The notes under the pieces were generated by a model, which worked only from the letters and a program-made list of their open reading frames with translations, was not told the DNA's origin and made no database searches. Below are positions 1 to 6,935 of a stretch of 14,437 nt of DNA, piece after piece. The stretch is from NCBI GenBank assembly GCA_003567255.1, contig PWZW01000039.1, positions 1 to 14,437 of the forward strand, read 5' to 3'. Source of the DNA: Puniceicoccaceae bacterium. Lineage in GTDB: Bacteria; Verrucomicrobiota; Verrucomicrobiia; Opitutales; Coraliomargaritaceae. Position numbers and translations under genes: made by a program. Every line of letters begins with the position of its first letter. Position 1 is the first letter of the stretch.

Positions 1-1323
1 GATGCCTTGGTTTGCGATGACAGAAGTAGCCTGATGCACCTGCATGGGGGTGGCACTCACTGCGTGTCCCATGGGTAAGCGGGTAATCGTTAATCCATCC
101 CAGCGGTTTACCGGATGGAGGATTCCCCGTACTTCACCACCGAGGCCCAGACCTGTACGCTCACCAAACCCAAAGGCTTTACTGTAGTCGTACAACCTTT
201 GCTCGCCGAGCATCATACCAAAATGCGCCACTCCTCGATTACTCGATTTCACCACGATGCCATGGCCGGTGAGCGTCTCATAAGTCCGATGGTCAGAAGG
301 CAAACGTACCATTCTCCCACGGTATTCGACCCGCTCCCTGCCCGTTTCAAATACATCGTCCGGCGAAACCAAGCCTTCGTTCAGGGCGGCCGCAGCAGGC
401 ACAATCTTAAAGGTCGACCCAGGTTCAAATACATCGGTGATTGCGCGGTTGCGGTGGGTGCCCACCGGGTAGTCCCAAAATCGGTTGGGGTCGAAAGTTG
501 GATAATTCGCGAGGGCGAGGATTGAGCCCGTCGTCGGCTCGCTCACGATGATGCTCACTCCCTCAGGACTGAATTCTTCAACAAGCCGCTCAATCTCGAC
601 CTGGACAATGTGCTGAATGGTTTGGTCTATAGTTAGCTCAACGTTCAGGCCCCGGGTGGGATCGACCGCACGGTCGCGGAATTGAGCCAATTCTCTTCTA
701 CGGCCATCCCGTTCGGTCTCTCGCCACCCATTTTGCCCGCGAAGATAAAAATCAAAAATCCGCTCTATGCCAAAGACTGGAGTTTCTTCACGATTGATGA
801 AGCCCAAAACATGCGCCGCCTGCGCTCCCCCCGGGTAGGCCCGCATGTATCGTCGATTACCATACACCCCGCGAATCCCCAGATCTCTAATTTGATCGTA
901 GGTGTTTTCGTCCAATCCATCCGCCAGGACAACCCAGCGTACTTGCCTAACCTCCTGAGCGAACTCGCTTCCGGGTCGCGTCAGTCGAGCGGCAGCCGCC
1001 TCAATATCGGCGACTTCAATGCCGATGATATCCGCCAATTGAGGCCATTTTTCCCGATCACTTTCTCGAAGGGCGTGCGGGTCCAACCCAAGGGTGATGA
1101 AGGTTCGCGTAGCGGCCAGGATATTGCCGCGCACATCGACGATGCTACCTCGTTCAGCGGAAACTACGGTAAACTGCTTGCGGTTACTTTCGGCGACCTC
1201 CTTGAGGCGTTCATGCTCCCAGACGTGTAGATAAAAGAGACGGCAAAAAAGCGCACAAAAGGCAGCCACGATAACCAGGTAAACGAGGGATGCTCTGAAG
1301 CGGGATACAAATGCCTTACTCAC
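1..1323 (-). CDS. ftsI: Division-specific peptidoglycan transpeptidase (PBP3/FtsI), 3' end cut by window edge
   Basis: FtsI is a bitopic inner-membrane protein that cross-links septal peptidoglycan together with FtsW, FtsL, FtsB and FtsQ. I translated 441 in-frame codons from a GTG at 1323-1321 to the window edge with no stop. An AAGGAAAG Shine-Dalgarno lies about 9 nt upstream, which supports this GTG start. Residues 10-30 form a membrane anchor. An RGSIVDVRGNILA stretch (58-70) matches the start of the PBP dimerisation domain. The transpeptidase SxxK box is S303-T-F-K306 (EPGSTFKI) and the SxN box is S360-S-N362. The third box (KTG) must lie beyond the left edge, so the gene is partial, not broken. 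It follows ftsL by 26 bp in the dcw operon. A non-division PBP2-like role is possible, but the position right after ftsL argues for FtsI. Confidence 0.93.
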   Translation of the reverse strand, partial: MSKAFVSRFRASLVYLVIVAAFCALFCRLFYLHVWEHERLKEVAESNRKQFTVVSAERGSIVDVRGNILAATRTFITLGLDPHALRESDREKWPQLADIIGIEVADIEAAAARLTRPGSEFAQEVRQVRWVVLADGLDENTYDQIRDLGIRGVYGNRRYMRAYPGGAQAAHVLGFINREETPVFGIERIFDFYLRGQNGWRETERDGRRRELAQFRDRAVDPTRGLNVELTIDQTIQHIVQVEIERLVEEFSPEGVSIIVSEPTTGSILALANYPTFDPNRFWDYPVGTHRNRAITDVFEPGSTFKIVPAAAALNEGLVSPDDVFETGRERVEYRGRMVRLPSDHRTYETLTGHGIVVKSSNRGVAHFGMMLGEQRLYDYSKAFGFGERTGLGLGGEVRGILHPVNRWDGLTITRLPMGHAVSATPMQVHQATSVIANQGI

Positions 1324-1349
1324 GGTTTATGACTTTCCTTGGTTAAACC

Positions 1350-1712
1350 CTACTCAAACTGTAAAAACGCAAGATCCACGGAGGTTTCGAAAGGATCCCG
1401 CACTGCATACTCAAAGCCATCCTCACGAACCCGTTCCTGCATAAAAACCACCTGAAAATCTCGCGAAGGCCGCAACCTTCCCGCGACTCTCGCTTGGATG
1501 ATTCCCGGCTGCGTAGCCGCTGCAATCTGCTCGTTGAGAATGCCGATGCGGCGGTCCAGTTCAACGAGTTGTCGCTCAACAACGTTGGTACGGTCGGCGG
1601 TTCGCGAAATTTGTTGGCGTAACCAAATTAACCCAAGCGCACTGAATGCGCTGATACAAATCACACAAACTGTGGTAAAAACGAAGAAGTGGCGGGAAGT
1701 TGATGAACTCAT
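1350..1712 (-). CDS. ftsL: FtsL-like septal coiled-coil membrane protein
   Basis: A 120-residue protein with a short cytoplasmic N-terminus, one hydrophobic helix at about residues 8-31, and then a heptad-like segment (about 33-66, rich in R, Q, L, E, I) that looks like a coiled coil. This is the layout of FtsL/FtsB-type divisome proteins, which link FtsQ to FtsW-FtsI. FtsL sequences diverge strongly, so the call rests on size, topology and position between rsmH and ftsI, as in most dcw clusters. Its ATG overlaps the rsmH TGA (ATGA), a sign of translational coupling, and a GGAAAA stretch about 8 nt upstream can serve as ribosome binding site. The C-terminal 50 residues, with an aromatic and acidic tail, resemble nothing I recognise. 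Confidence 0.75.
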   Translation of the reverse strand: MSSSTSRHFFVFTTVCVICISAFSALGLIWLRQQISRTADRTNVVERQLVELDRRIGILNEQIAAATQPGIIQARVAGRLRPSRDFQVVFMQERVREDGFEYAVRDPFETSVDLAFLQFE

Positions 1713-2695
1713 GATTTTTTTTCCGGTTGGGTAGGAAGTTTTTCCACGACGCGAAGGCGCGCGGAACGGCTTCGCGGATTGCGGTTGATCTCTGCCTCTC
1801 CGGCAGTCAACCCGCGGGTGTGCAACAACTTGGCCCGACGAGACCGCTCATCCATGGTACGCGAGTCTTTCTGGTGTTCGGGACGCCCGGCTACTCGGCG
1901 ACAGAATCGCTTCACTATCCGGTCTTCGAGCGAATGGAAACTGATCACCACCAAGCGTCCGCCAGGACGCAGCAGGTCAAATGCGGCGGGCAGCGCACGT
2001 TCGATGGCACCGAGCTCATCATTCACGGCGATCCGGATTCCCTGAAAGCTTCGCGTCGCCGGGTGGATGGCTTTTCTTCCAGGAACTTGCCGCGGCACAT
2101 TTTGCGCAATCAAATCTGCCAACGAACGGGTACGCTCCAGGCGACCGCTACCCCGTGCGCCAATGATTGCACTGACTACCCTACGCCAAGAGCGCTCTTC
2201 CCCAAAATCACGAATTGCTTCGATCAATTGAGCTTCCGTCGCTGTCTCCAAAAACTCCGCCGCAGAAATGCCCGCTTCAGGGTCCATCCGCATATCTGCC
2301 GGAGCGTCGAAGCGAAAACTAAATCCGCGTGCGCCATCGTCCAACTGAAATGAAGAAAGCCCTAGGTCAAAAAGAGCACCATCCAACAAACCCAAATCCA
2401 GGTTAGGCAAATCGCCGAAGTCCGTGGCAATAAACTCAAACCGTCCTGCATATTTGCTTTGAAGCTGAATGCTGCGAGCAGCCGCTTCCGGATCGCGGTC
2501 CAAGGCAACCACCGAAACCTGGTCGGCAGATTCCAGTAGAGCAGCGGTGTGCCCCCCACCTCCAAAAGTTGCATCCAGAATTCGGGCACCCGCGACCCCA
2601 CCCAAAAGGCTCACCGTCTCCTCGATGAGCACGGGCGCATGCCCGGTAGGCTCGGGCGCATGGGTGCCTACATTCTGTTCAGCGCAAAATAACAT
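1709..2695 (-). CDS. rsmH: 16S rRNA (cytosine1402-N4)-methyltransferase RsmH (MraW)
   Basis: RsmH methylates N4 of C1402 in the 16S rRNA decoding centre using S-adenosylmethionine. The 328-residue protein has the family landmarks in order: GHAPVLIEE (18-26), the SAM-binding DATFGGGGHT (41-50), ALDRD (64-68), DLGLSSFQLDD (110-120), GFSFR and DMRMD (124-138), FGEE (164-167), HPATRSFQGIRIAVNDEL (211-228), VVISFHSLEDRIVK (249-262) and NPRSRSARLR (306-315). Length is normal for the family (about 310-330). The ATG at 2695-2693 lies inside the 3' end of a small upstream ORF (17-nt overlap). Only a weak GGA precedes it, which fits translation by re-initiation. The stop overlaps ftsL. It is the second or third gene of the mraZ-headed dcw operon. 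Confidence 0.98.
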   Translation of the reverse strand: MLFCAEQNVGTHAPEPTGHAPVLIEETVSLLGGVAGARILDATFGGGGHTAALLESADQVSVVALDRDPEAAARSIQLQSKYAGRFEFIATDFGDLPNLDLGLLDGALFDLGLSSFQLDDGARGFSFRFDAPADMRMDPEAGISAAEFLETATEAQLIEAIRDFGEERSWRRVVSAIIGARGSGRLERTRSLADLIAQNVPRQVPGRKAIHPATRSFQGIRIAVNDELGAIERALPAAFDLLRPGGRLVVISFHSLEDRIVKRFCRRVAGRPEHQKDSRTMDERSRRAKLLHTRGLTAGEAEINRNPRSRSARLRVVEKLPTQPEKKS

Positions 2696-2948
2696 GTATC
2701 CAGTTTTTTAAAGAAGGGTCACGTGAACGGTTGCCAGTGTGGGCCTCGCCCAAGCCGCGACGCTTAAGCGTTTCCAAAACCGGATCCACCGCACGGAAAG
2801 GGGATTTCGGAGGTTGGGTGTACTCCCACGCGGTCCGGCTGGTGTCCGGTCGAGAGAGAAATCCGGCACTTCGAAACCGTTCATTGGCGAGTGTTTTGGA
2901 GATTCGGGTAAGTAGGTGCATGGTTTTAGGGATTAAATTGACGATCAC
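2679..2948 (-). CDS. Unrecognised small basic protein encoded between mraZ and rsmH
   Basis: An 89-codon ORF fills the otherwise empty 249-bp gap between mraZ and rsmH. Its GTG start overlaps the mraZ stop (GTGA), with an AGG about 8 nt upstream, and its TGA lies 17 nt inside rsmH. This two-sided coupling is what a real operon gene would show. An in-frame ATG at codon 10 is an alternative start. The product is rich in Arg and Lys, has no signal peptide or membrane helix, and contains a Pro-rich middle (TQPPKSPFRAVDP, about 44-56). I do not recognise a family. It could be a lineage-specific division or cell-wall accessory protein, or a chance ORF kept open by overlapping signals. Confidence 0.5.
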   Translation of the reverse strand: MIVNLIPKTMHLLTRISKTLANERFRSAGFLSRPDTSRTAWEYTQPPKSPFRAVDPVLETLKRRGLGEAHTGNRSRDPSLKNWIHVILR

Positions 2949-3376
2949 AGACCAAACCTGGACAAAGCGGCGGCCAACGTTTGAGGGTCAGCTTTCGTTT
3001 GCGCCTCGTACACCTCAGCGCTGAAAATTGAGAAGGAAGCCATCTTACCCAGTAAAACCGCCTCCTTTTTGATGCCACCGTGCTCAATGAGACGGGTGTT
3101 CAAGTTGATGCGGCCTGCTTTATCTAAGCTGAAGCGCTGGGCCCCGGACATGATTTGCGCGATTGCCCGCTGACCAGCCAAGTCGCTCATCCCGACTTGA
3201 GCGATGCGCTCTTTCAGCTGAAGGGCCATTTCCGGACCGTACACGGTGATATAACCGCCCACGTCGGGGAGCGCAAGGTAAGCATCGCCCCCACCCTCGG
3301 TGCGCAAGCGCCATGAGGAAGGGATTGTCAGCCGGCCCTTGGGATCGAGGGCATGCCGGAATTCGCCTACGAACAT
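2945..3376 (-). CDS. mraZ: MraZ, dcw-cluster transcriptional regulator
   Basis: MraZ is a ring-forming DNA-binding protein of the SpoVT-AbrB fold that controls its own dcw operon. From the ATG at 3376 the protein has 143 residues and begins MFVGEFRHALDPKGR, matching the usual MFxGEY/F start of the family. It has two AbrB-like half-repeats with the diagnostic DxxGR motifs: DPKGR at 11-15 and DKAGR at 85-89, each followed by an IP/N-rich turn. A GGAG sits 5 nt before this ATG. An in-frame ATG at 3415 would add 13 residues, but it lies inside the operator repeats and lacks a binding site, so I reject it. It is the first gene of the operon, overlapping the next ORF by 4 nt. Confidence 0.96.
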   Translation of the reverse strand: MFVGEFRHALDPKGRLTIPSSWRLRTEGGGDAYLALPDVGGYITVYGPEMALQLKERIAQVGMSDLAGQRAIAQIMSGAQRFSLDKAGRINLNTRLIEHGGIKKEAVLLGKMASFSIFSAEVYEAQTKADPQTLAAALSRFGL

Positions 3377-3399
3377 GCCGTCTCCAAAGATGTCTTGTG

Positions 3400-3444
3400 C
3401 CCCATTGCTTCCCACTACACCCCACTACGCCCCACTTTGCCCCA
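3400..3444 (-). promoter_or_regulatory. MraZ operator: five TGGGR boxes at 10-bp period
   Basis: Read on the minus strand, TGGGG occurs at 3444-3440, 3434-3430, 3424-3420 and 3404-3400, with TGGGA at 3414-3410. The boxes are spaced exactly 10 bp apart, one helical turn, so all face one side of the DNA. Direct TGGGN-type repeats upstream of mraZ are the established MraZ binding site in other bacteria, where three or four boxes are usual. The array ends 23 bp before the chosen mraZ start. Autoregulation of the dcw operon is inferred from this. Confidence 0.9.
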
Positions 3445-3452
3445 CCAGTCAA
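3424..3452 (-). promoter_or_regulatory. Possible dcw promoter overlapping the MraZ boxes
   Basis: On the minus strand TTGACT (3452-3447) matches the -35 consensus at 5 of 6 positions. The hexamer 17 bp downstream, CGTAGT (3429-3424), is a poor -10. If used, the promoter would be covered by the MraZ boxes, explaining repression. The weak -10 keeps this tentative. Confidence 0.3.
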
Positions 3453-3770
3453 TCTTTTTAACCTCTCCTAATGCACATAATTTCGCAGGCTCTTTCGGGA
3501 CAAGGGGTACGCAGAAGCGATGCCGGGGACCGTTTCGAGTGACACCTCTTCCAAGCATGATTGAACCTATACCGGAAGGAGCGATCGGCTGTGCCAGGGT
3601 GGGTGCCTCCGGTTGGATCAAGCCCCTGATAGAGGCGATCAAGGCCTCCGGAACCGCTTGCGCTTCAGGCGCTTGGCGATACACCAGAGATTTTGGCGTT
3701 CGTAGAAGCGGTCTTGCACCCTACGACGCATTTCTTTTTTCATCGCCGAGCGCTCAAATTTATAGAATGA
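3453..3770. other. Intergenic region between divergent mraZ and DUF721 genes
   Basis: This stretch should hold the promoters of both divergent transcripts. A TATAGA at 3761-3766, immediately before the DUF721 gene ATG, could be a -10 only for a nearly leaderless message, and I see no convincing partner. The only other item is a 34-codon, very basic minus-strand ORF (3639-3743), listed separately. No terminator-like hairpin or repeat stands out. Confidence 0.5.
3639..3743 (-). CDS. Possible 34-residue very basic peptide, unrecognised
   Basis: An ATG-started ORF beginning MKKEMRRRVQDRFYERQNLW and ending in a tail rich in Lys and Arg. About 40 percent of residues are basic, as in small ribosomal or nucleic-acid-binding proteins, but it matches no ribosomal protein I know. 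There is no Shine-Dalgarno, and the same frame is open 15 codons further upstream without a start. It occupies the leader region divergent from the DUF721 gene. A chance ORF is the likelier explanation. Confidence 0.18.
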   Translation of the reverse strand: MKKEMRRRVQDRFYERQNLWCIAKRLKRKRFRRP

Positions 3771-4151
3771 ATGAACCCCATGCGATTCTCACGATCAGTC
3801 GAAAATCTCATCGCTGACTTCAAGGGACTGCCCCGTACTGCAAAAGGAGAGGCGCACTTTCGCGAACCAACCGAGTTGAAGCATTTACTTGAGGTGCTCA
3901 ATGAGCGCTACAAATTCCAACAGGATTCTCCTGAGCGGGTCTTGGTGGAAAATTGGAATCGTATATTTGGTGAAAAATATGCTCAGCGTTGCAGTCCACT
4001 CCGGATCGTAAACCAGAATACCTTGATCGTAGCGATCAACCACCCGGTCTTGAGGTCCAACTTAATGATGGAGAGCCGTACTTACCTCGCCCGCATTCAG
4101 GAGCTGCCGCTTTGTGATTCCATCACTCGAATCGTTCCGCGTGCTTGTTAG
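3771..4151 (+). CDS. DUF721/DciA-like protein, putative helicase-loading factor
   Basis: A 126-residue protein whose central part (about 56-110) fits the DUF721 domain: VLVENWNRIFGEKYAQRC, then a hydrophobic strand (NTLIVAINHPVL), then a helix (SNLMMESRTYLARIQEL). DciA proteins of this family help the replicative helicase DnaB onto DNA in bacteria lacking DnaC or DnaI. DUF721 members are diverse, so a DciA function here is inference. The first 50 residues form a charged N-terminal extension of unclear role. An internal ATG at codon 4 is an alternative start. The gene is transcribed away from mraZ and converges on the PIG-L gene with only 16 bp between stops. Confidence 0.82.
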   Translation: MNPMRFSRSVENLIADFKGLPRTAKGEAHFREPTELKHLLEVLNERYKFQQDSPERVLVENWNRIFGEKYAQRCSPLRIVNQNTLIVAINHPVLRSNLMMESRTYLARIQELPLCDSITRIVPRAC

Positions 4152-4167
4152 TATGCTTTGCACCCTT

Positions 4168-5040
4168 TCAGAGCTTTCCCAAAGCGACCCGAATCTCACT
4201 TTGAAAATCTGCAAGCACACGCTCGACGTAGGCATCCAGAGGGATTGCCTTCGAATCAATTAGCGCGGACAAATCAACCGCAAAGGCGGCTTTGCTCGCG
4301 GCATCAATCTGATGCGCTTCATGAAACGTCGCGTTGGCCAACCGTCTCCCCTCGACCGCTAAGTCGTATCGTTTACCCCCGGCAATCTGGGAGGCAAAAC
4401 AGGCATTCAATTGCTCGGAAAGTCCACCGTGTGCGCTCACGTTTTGAATGAGTTTAAGATGCTCCGGAAGCCAATCGAGCGAGCGCCATACTTCACAACC
4501 AATAAGTTTTTGAGGTCGATCCTTCGAAGGTAGGCTGAGGAGCGCTTCCAAGAGTGCTTTCAGCACCCCCAGATGCGAAGGGTGTTTATCAAAGGGATTA
4601 TGGGTGTAGATGATCTCTGGCTTTGTTGCAGTGATGTACGCACGGAGTTCCTTAACGATGCGGGAGCGCAGGTTTCGGTCCTTCAACAAAGCAGATGGGT
4701 GTTCCAACTGCGCGACAAAGGTATACTCACCGACCACAGCCGCCTTCCGCTGCTCTTCGCCCCGGACCTTCTTCATGGCTTCATCGGTAAAATGAGCAAA
4801 TTCACCAGCGCGAGCACTCCCTGCCCCATCGGTGCAGATGATTCCACCGAACCATGCGTCCTTCTGCTGATAGCATGACAGAATGCCGGCCATAGCCATA
4901 AACTCGAGATCATCCTGATGAGCACCCACTCCAAGATGCGTGGTTCGGCCCAATGCACAGGATAACCCCACACCATCCGGTACGAAACAGCTGCTTTCGG
5001 ATACCTCCTGAGGAAGCTCGCTAGAATCTTTTGCTGCCAT
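4168..5040 (-). CDS. PIG-L (LmbE-like) family metal-dependent deacetylase
   Basis: PIG-L enzymes are zinc-dependent N-deacetylases acting on GlcNAc-containing lipids, thiols such as mycothiol or bacillithiol precursors, or small glycosides. The 290-residue protein carries the family's two metal sites: G-A-H41-Q-D43-D44-x-E46 (the AHPDDE motif, with Gln for Pro) and H153-P-S-H156 (HxxH). D43 would be the general base. A CTDGAGSARAG loop (69-79) follows strand 2, as usual. There is no signal peptide, so it should act in the cytoplasm. No clear Shine-Dalgarno precedes the ATG; the frame is open about 40 codons upstream but without a standard start. It lies 147 bp after the ThuA-ankyrin gene on the same strand and may be co-transcribed. 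Its substrate cannot be told from sequence. Confidence 0.9.
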   Translation of the reverse strand: MAAKDSSELPQEVSESSCFVPDGVGLSCALGRTTHLGVGAHQDDLEFMAMAGILSCYQQKDAWFGGIICTDGAGSARAGEFAHFTDEAMKKVRGEEQRKAAVVGEYTFVAQLEHPSALLKDRNLRSRIVKELRAYITATKPEIIYTHNPFDKHPSHLGVLKALLEALLSLPSKDRPQKLIGCEVWRSLDWLPEHLKLIQNVSAHGGLSEQLNACFASQIAGGKRYDLAVEGRRLANATFHEAHQIDAASKAAFAVDLSALIDSKAIPLDAYVERVLADFQSEIRVALGKL

Positions 5041-5187
5041 GTCTACCGCTACTTTTGCTGGACGTCCTCCAAGGACTCCTATCGAAAACCGAACGCCCCC
5101 AAAGGCGAGCAGAAAAGATTGTGCGCAAAGTCCAAAGAATAATGGGGTTCGGCCAGCTCAACCGCTTAAAGCTCAACAGCGAAGTAT

Positions 5188-6591
5188 CTACTCGGGTGCG
5201 CCTACCCCTGTAAGCACCGCAATCGCCTCGGCATTTCCACTGTCGCGAGCGATAGCCAATGCGGTCTTATCAGTCCTTGAAACGACAGTCGGGTCGATGC
5301 CTGCCTCCAGCAATAGCTCAACCATCGCTCCACTACCGCTAGCGGCGGCCTCATGCAGGGGCGTCCCACCGAGTTCGCTCACAACAATCGCTTCCTCCAA
5401 GCGCTCTAAAATCGCCTCGGCAACCGCCATACGGTTCTTAGCCGCAGCGTGGTGGAGGGGAGTCCAACCAACGGAATCTCGAAAGTTTGGCGAAGCTCCG
5501 GCCTCCATTAAGGCGGCGGCAACCGCCGGAAGGTCCCGCTCGACTGCCAGATGCAGCGGCGTGCGATCGTTGCTATCAACCCCATCGAGTGCTGCCCCCT
5601 CGGCGATGAGATATAAGGCAATCTCTGCTTGCCTTCGTAAAATAGCCATGTGCAAGGGGCTAAAATGAGGATGCGCCCCTTGGTCGAGCGAGGTTGCGTC
5701 AGCTACGAGGTGCCTTCCCACGTCGCGTAAATCTCCCCGGGCGATTGCCACGTCGATGCTCGGATGGACCGGTGCCACAGAGACCGATGATTCGATTCCA
5801 ACAGTGGGAACGTCAAGCCCTGCACTCCACACAATTCCGTTCAGTACCTGCGTCCTAAAAGCATCATTCTCCCAATTTTGATGAAAGTGCCCGCCTGCAA
5901 AACCAAAAGCCCGCCCTCCGTGTTCTGAAGTAAACGCCCAAGCCAGCGTCTGCGCTACGCCCGCCTCCAGCGCTTCACGGATCTCCGGATTTCCAGACCG
6001 GGGTCCATCTGCTCCGAGAAGGTCGGGCGAGGGATTCGCCTGAAGTAGCGGCTCCACGCCATCTGCGAGACGAAAATTAAAATACCATTCATCTTCAACT
6101 TCGTAGGGCGTGACACCGTGATTTACCGGGTGGTCGGGCAAAACAGTTTCGGTCGGCGTCCAGATTGGGTTAATCGACTGATCCACTGCAAAATAACCTC
6201 CCAAGGCCTCTTTTAAAAGCGCAGCCATCTTAGGGCTGGAAGGCTCGAGTGCGAAGTGGATGACGCTCAATCCCCGTCCAGCGCGAACATGGGCGGCCAG
6301 CCCATCCTCGTGCCCTCTGGCCGGATGATCTTCCAGGCCGTCGCCGTAAATGACCAAGCTATCCGCGCCCGCCAGAGCCGAAGCCTCTGGCCAACCAACC
6401 GTGACCGATACGCCCAAGGGTAAACCGGACTCCTCTAGACACTCTGCCAAAAGCCGCGCCCCTTCCGGGTATTCGTGGACTCCGGCACCATGGCTGGCAG
6501 GTCCCGCAACAATCAAAATTTGAAGATCCTCCGCTTTCAAAACCGGCACAACCCCCAAAACGAGCATCAATGAAAAACAAATAAAACGCAT
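5188..6591 (-). CDS. Secreted ThuA-domain protein fused to C-terminal ankyrin repeats
   Basis: From the ATG at 6591 the protein has 467 residues. It starts with a signal peptide (MRFICFSLMLVLGVVPVLKA, likely cleaved after A20), so it should be periplasmic or exported. Residues 23-260 are a ThuA-like, glutamine-amidotransferase-fold domain: ILIVAGPASHG near the start, a GDGLEDHPARGH segment (83-94), then DHPVNHGV (153-160) and GGHFHQNW (233-240), as in ThuA family members. Residues about 278-464 hold five to six ankyrin repeats with TPLH motifs at 344-347, 377-380 and 410-413 and SPLH at 311-314. ThuA proteins are linked to sugar use, but their activity is poorly known. The frame is open to 6816, but that extension lacks a signal peptide and reads unlike protein, so I chose the internal ATG, which has AGG about 7 nt upstream. 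Confidence 0.88.
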   Translation of the reverse strand: MRFICFSLMLVLGVVPVLKAEDLQILIVAGPASHGAGVHEYPEGARLLAECLEESGLPLGVSVTVGWPEASALAGADSLVIYGDGLEDHPARGHEDGLAAHVRAGRGLSVIHFALEPSSPKMAALLKEALGGYFAVDQSINPIWTPTETVLPDHPVNHGVTPYEVEDEWYFNFRLADGVEPLLQANPSPDLLGADGPRSGNPEIREALEAGVAQTLAWAFTSEHGGRAFGFAGGHFHQNWENDAFRTQVLNGIVWSAGLDVPTVGIESSVSVAPVHPSIDVAIARGDLRDVGRHLVADATSLDQGAHPHFSPLHMAILRRQAEIALYLIAEGAALDGVDSNDRTPLHLAVERDLPAVAAALMEAGASPNFRDSVGWTPLHHAAAKNRMAVAEAILERLEEAIVVSELGGTPLHEAAASGSGAMVELLLEAGIDPTVVSRTDKTALAIARDSGNAEAIAVLTGVGAPE

Positions 6592-6935
6592 TACCAACCT
6601 ACTTTCTTGAACAATTTTAATAACGGTGAGCCCTCGGCTTAAACCAATCTTGATCAATCTAACCATGGAAAGTTCCTCAAGTAAATCTAATCCATCCTTT
6701 TCGGCTACGAGCGACAAATTGAGGCGTCCTGAAGCAAGCAACCAGCACCTGTCTCCTGCAAGAAGATCACAGCATGAAAAGCCAAGAACCACTGAATTCA
6801 ACAAAGATGCCAACAAGCGAATACTGATTGACGCGCTTTAGGGTAAAAGATTTCGAAGCACCTCAACATCGCAAAAGGCGGCTTCTGCGCTTTTGAATCG
6901 TCATTCCATGGATTCTGGCCCATCGCTTATTTGAA
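6592..6935. other. Divergent intergenic region, no gene supported
   Basis: This 344-bp gap separates the divergent ThuA-ankyrin and MBL-fold genes and must contain both promoters. ORFs through it (for example 6626-6841 plus) are short and Ser/Lys/Arg-rich with no recognisable domain. An imperfect hairpin, AAAAGGCG (6873-6880) against CGCTTTT (6888-6894), lies about 40 bp upstream of the MBL gene and might be in its leader. I could not pick out a convincing -35/-10 pair. Confidence 0.5.

Noticed and set aside
682..1230. Plus-strand 182-codon frame in the ftsI region
   Set aside because: The minus strand encodes an unmistakable PBP with SxxK and SxN boxes in an operon; this is its shadow.
3377..3415. 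N-terminal extension of mraZ to an ATG at 3415
   Set aside because: The ATG is inside the fifth operator box, lacks a Shine-Dalgarno, and the family start MFxGEF lies at 3376 with GGAG upstream.
3415..3684. Minus-strand GTG-started 89-codon frame upstream of mraZ
   Set aside because: It runs straight through the MraZ boxes and reads like low-complexity, Pro/Ala-rich chance translation.
5039..5668. Plus-strand 209-codon frame over the ankyrin region
   Set aside because: It is the antisense image of the ankyrin repeats, with Ser/Ala/Arg-rich sequence and no domain.
6592..6816. Longer start of the ThuA-ankyrin gene (542 residues)
   Set aside because: The added 75 residues would bury the signal peptide and do not look like a domain; the internal ATG has an AGG upstream.
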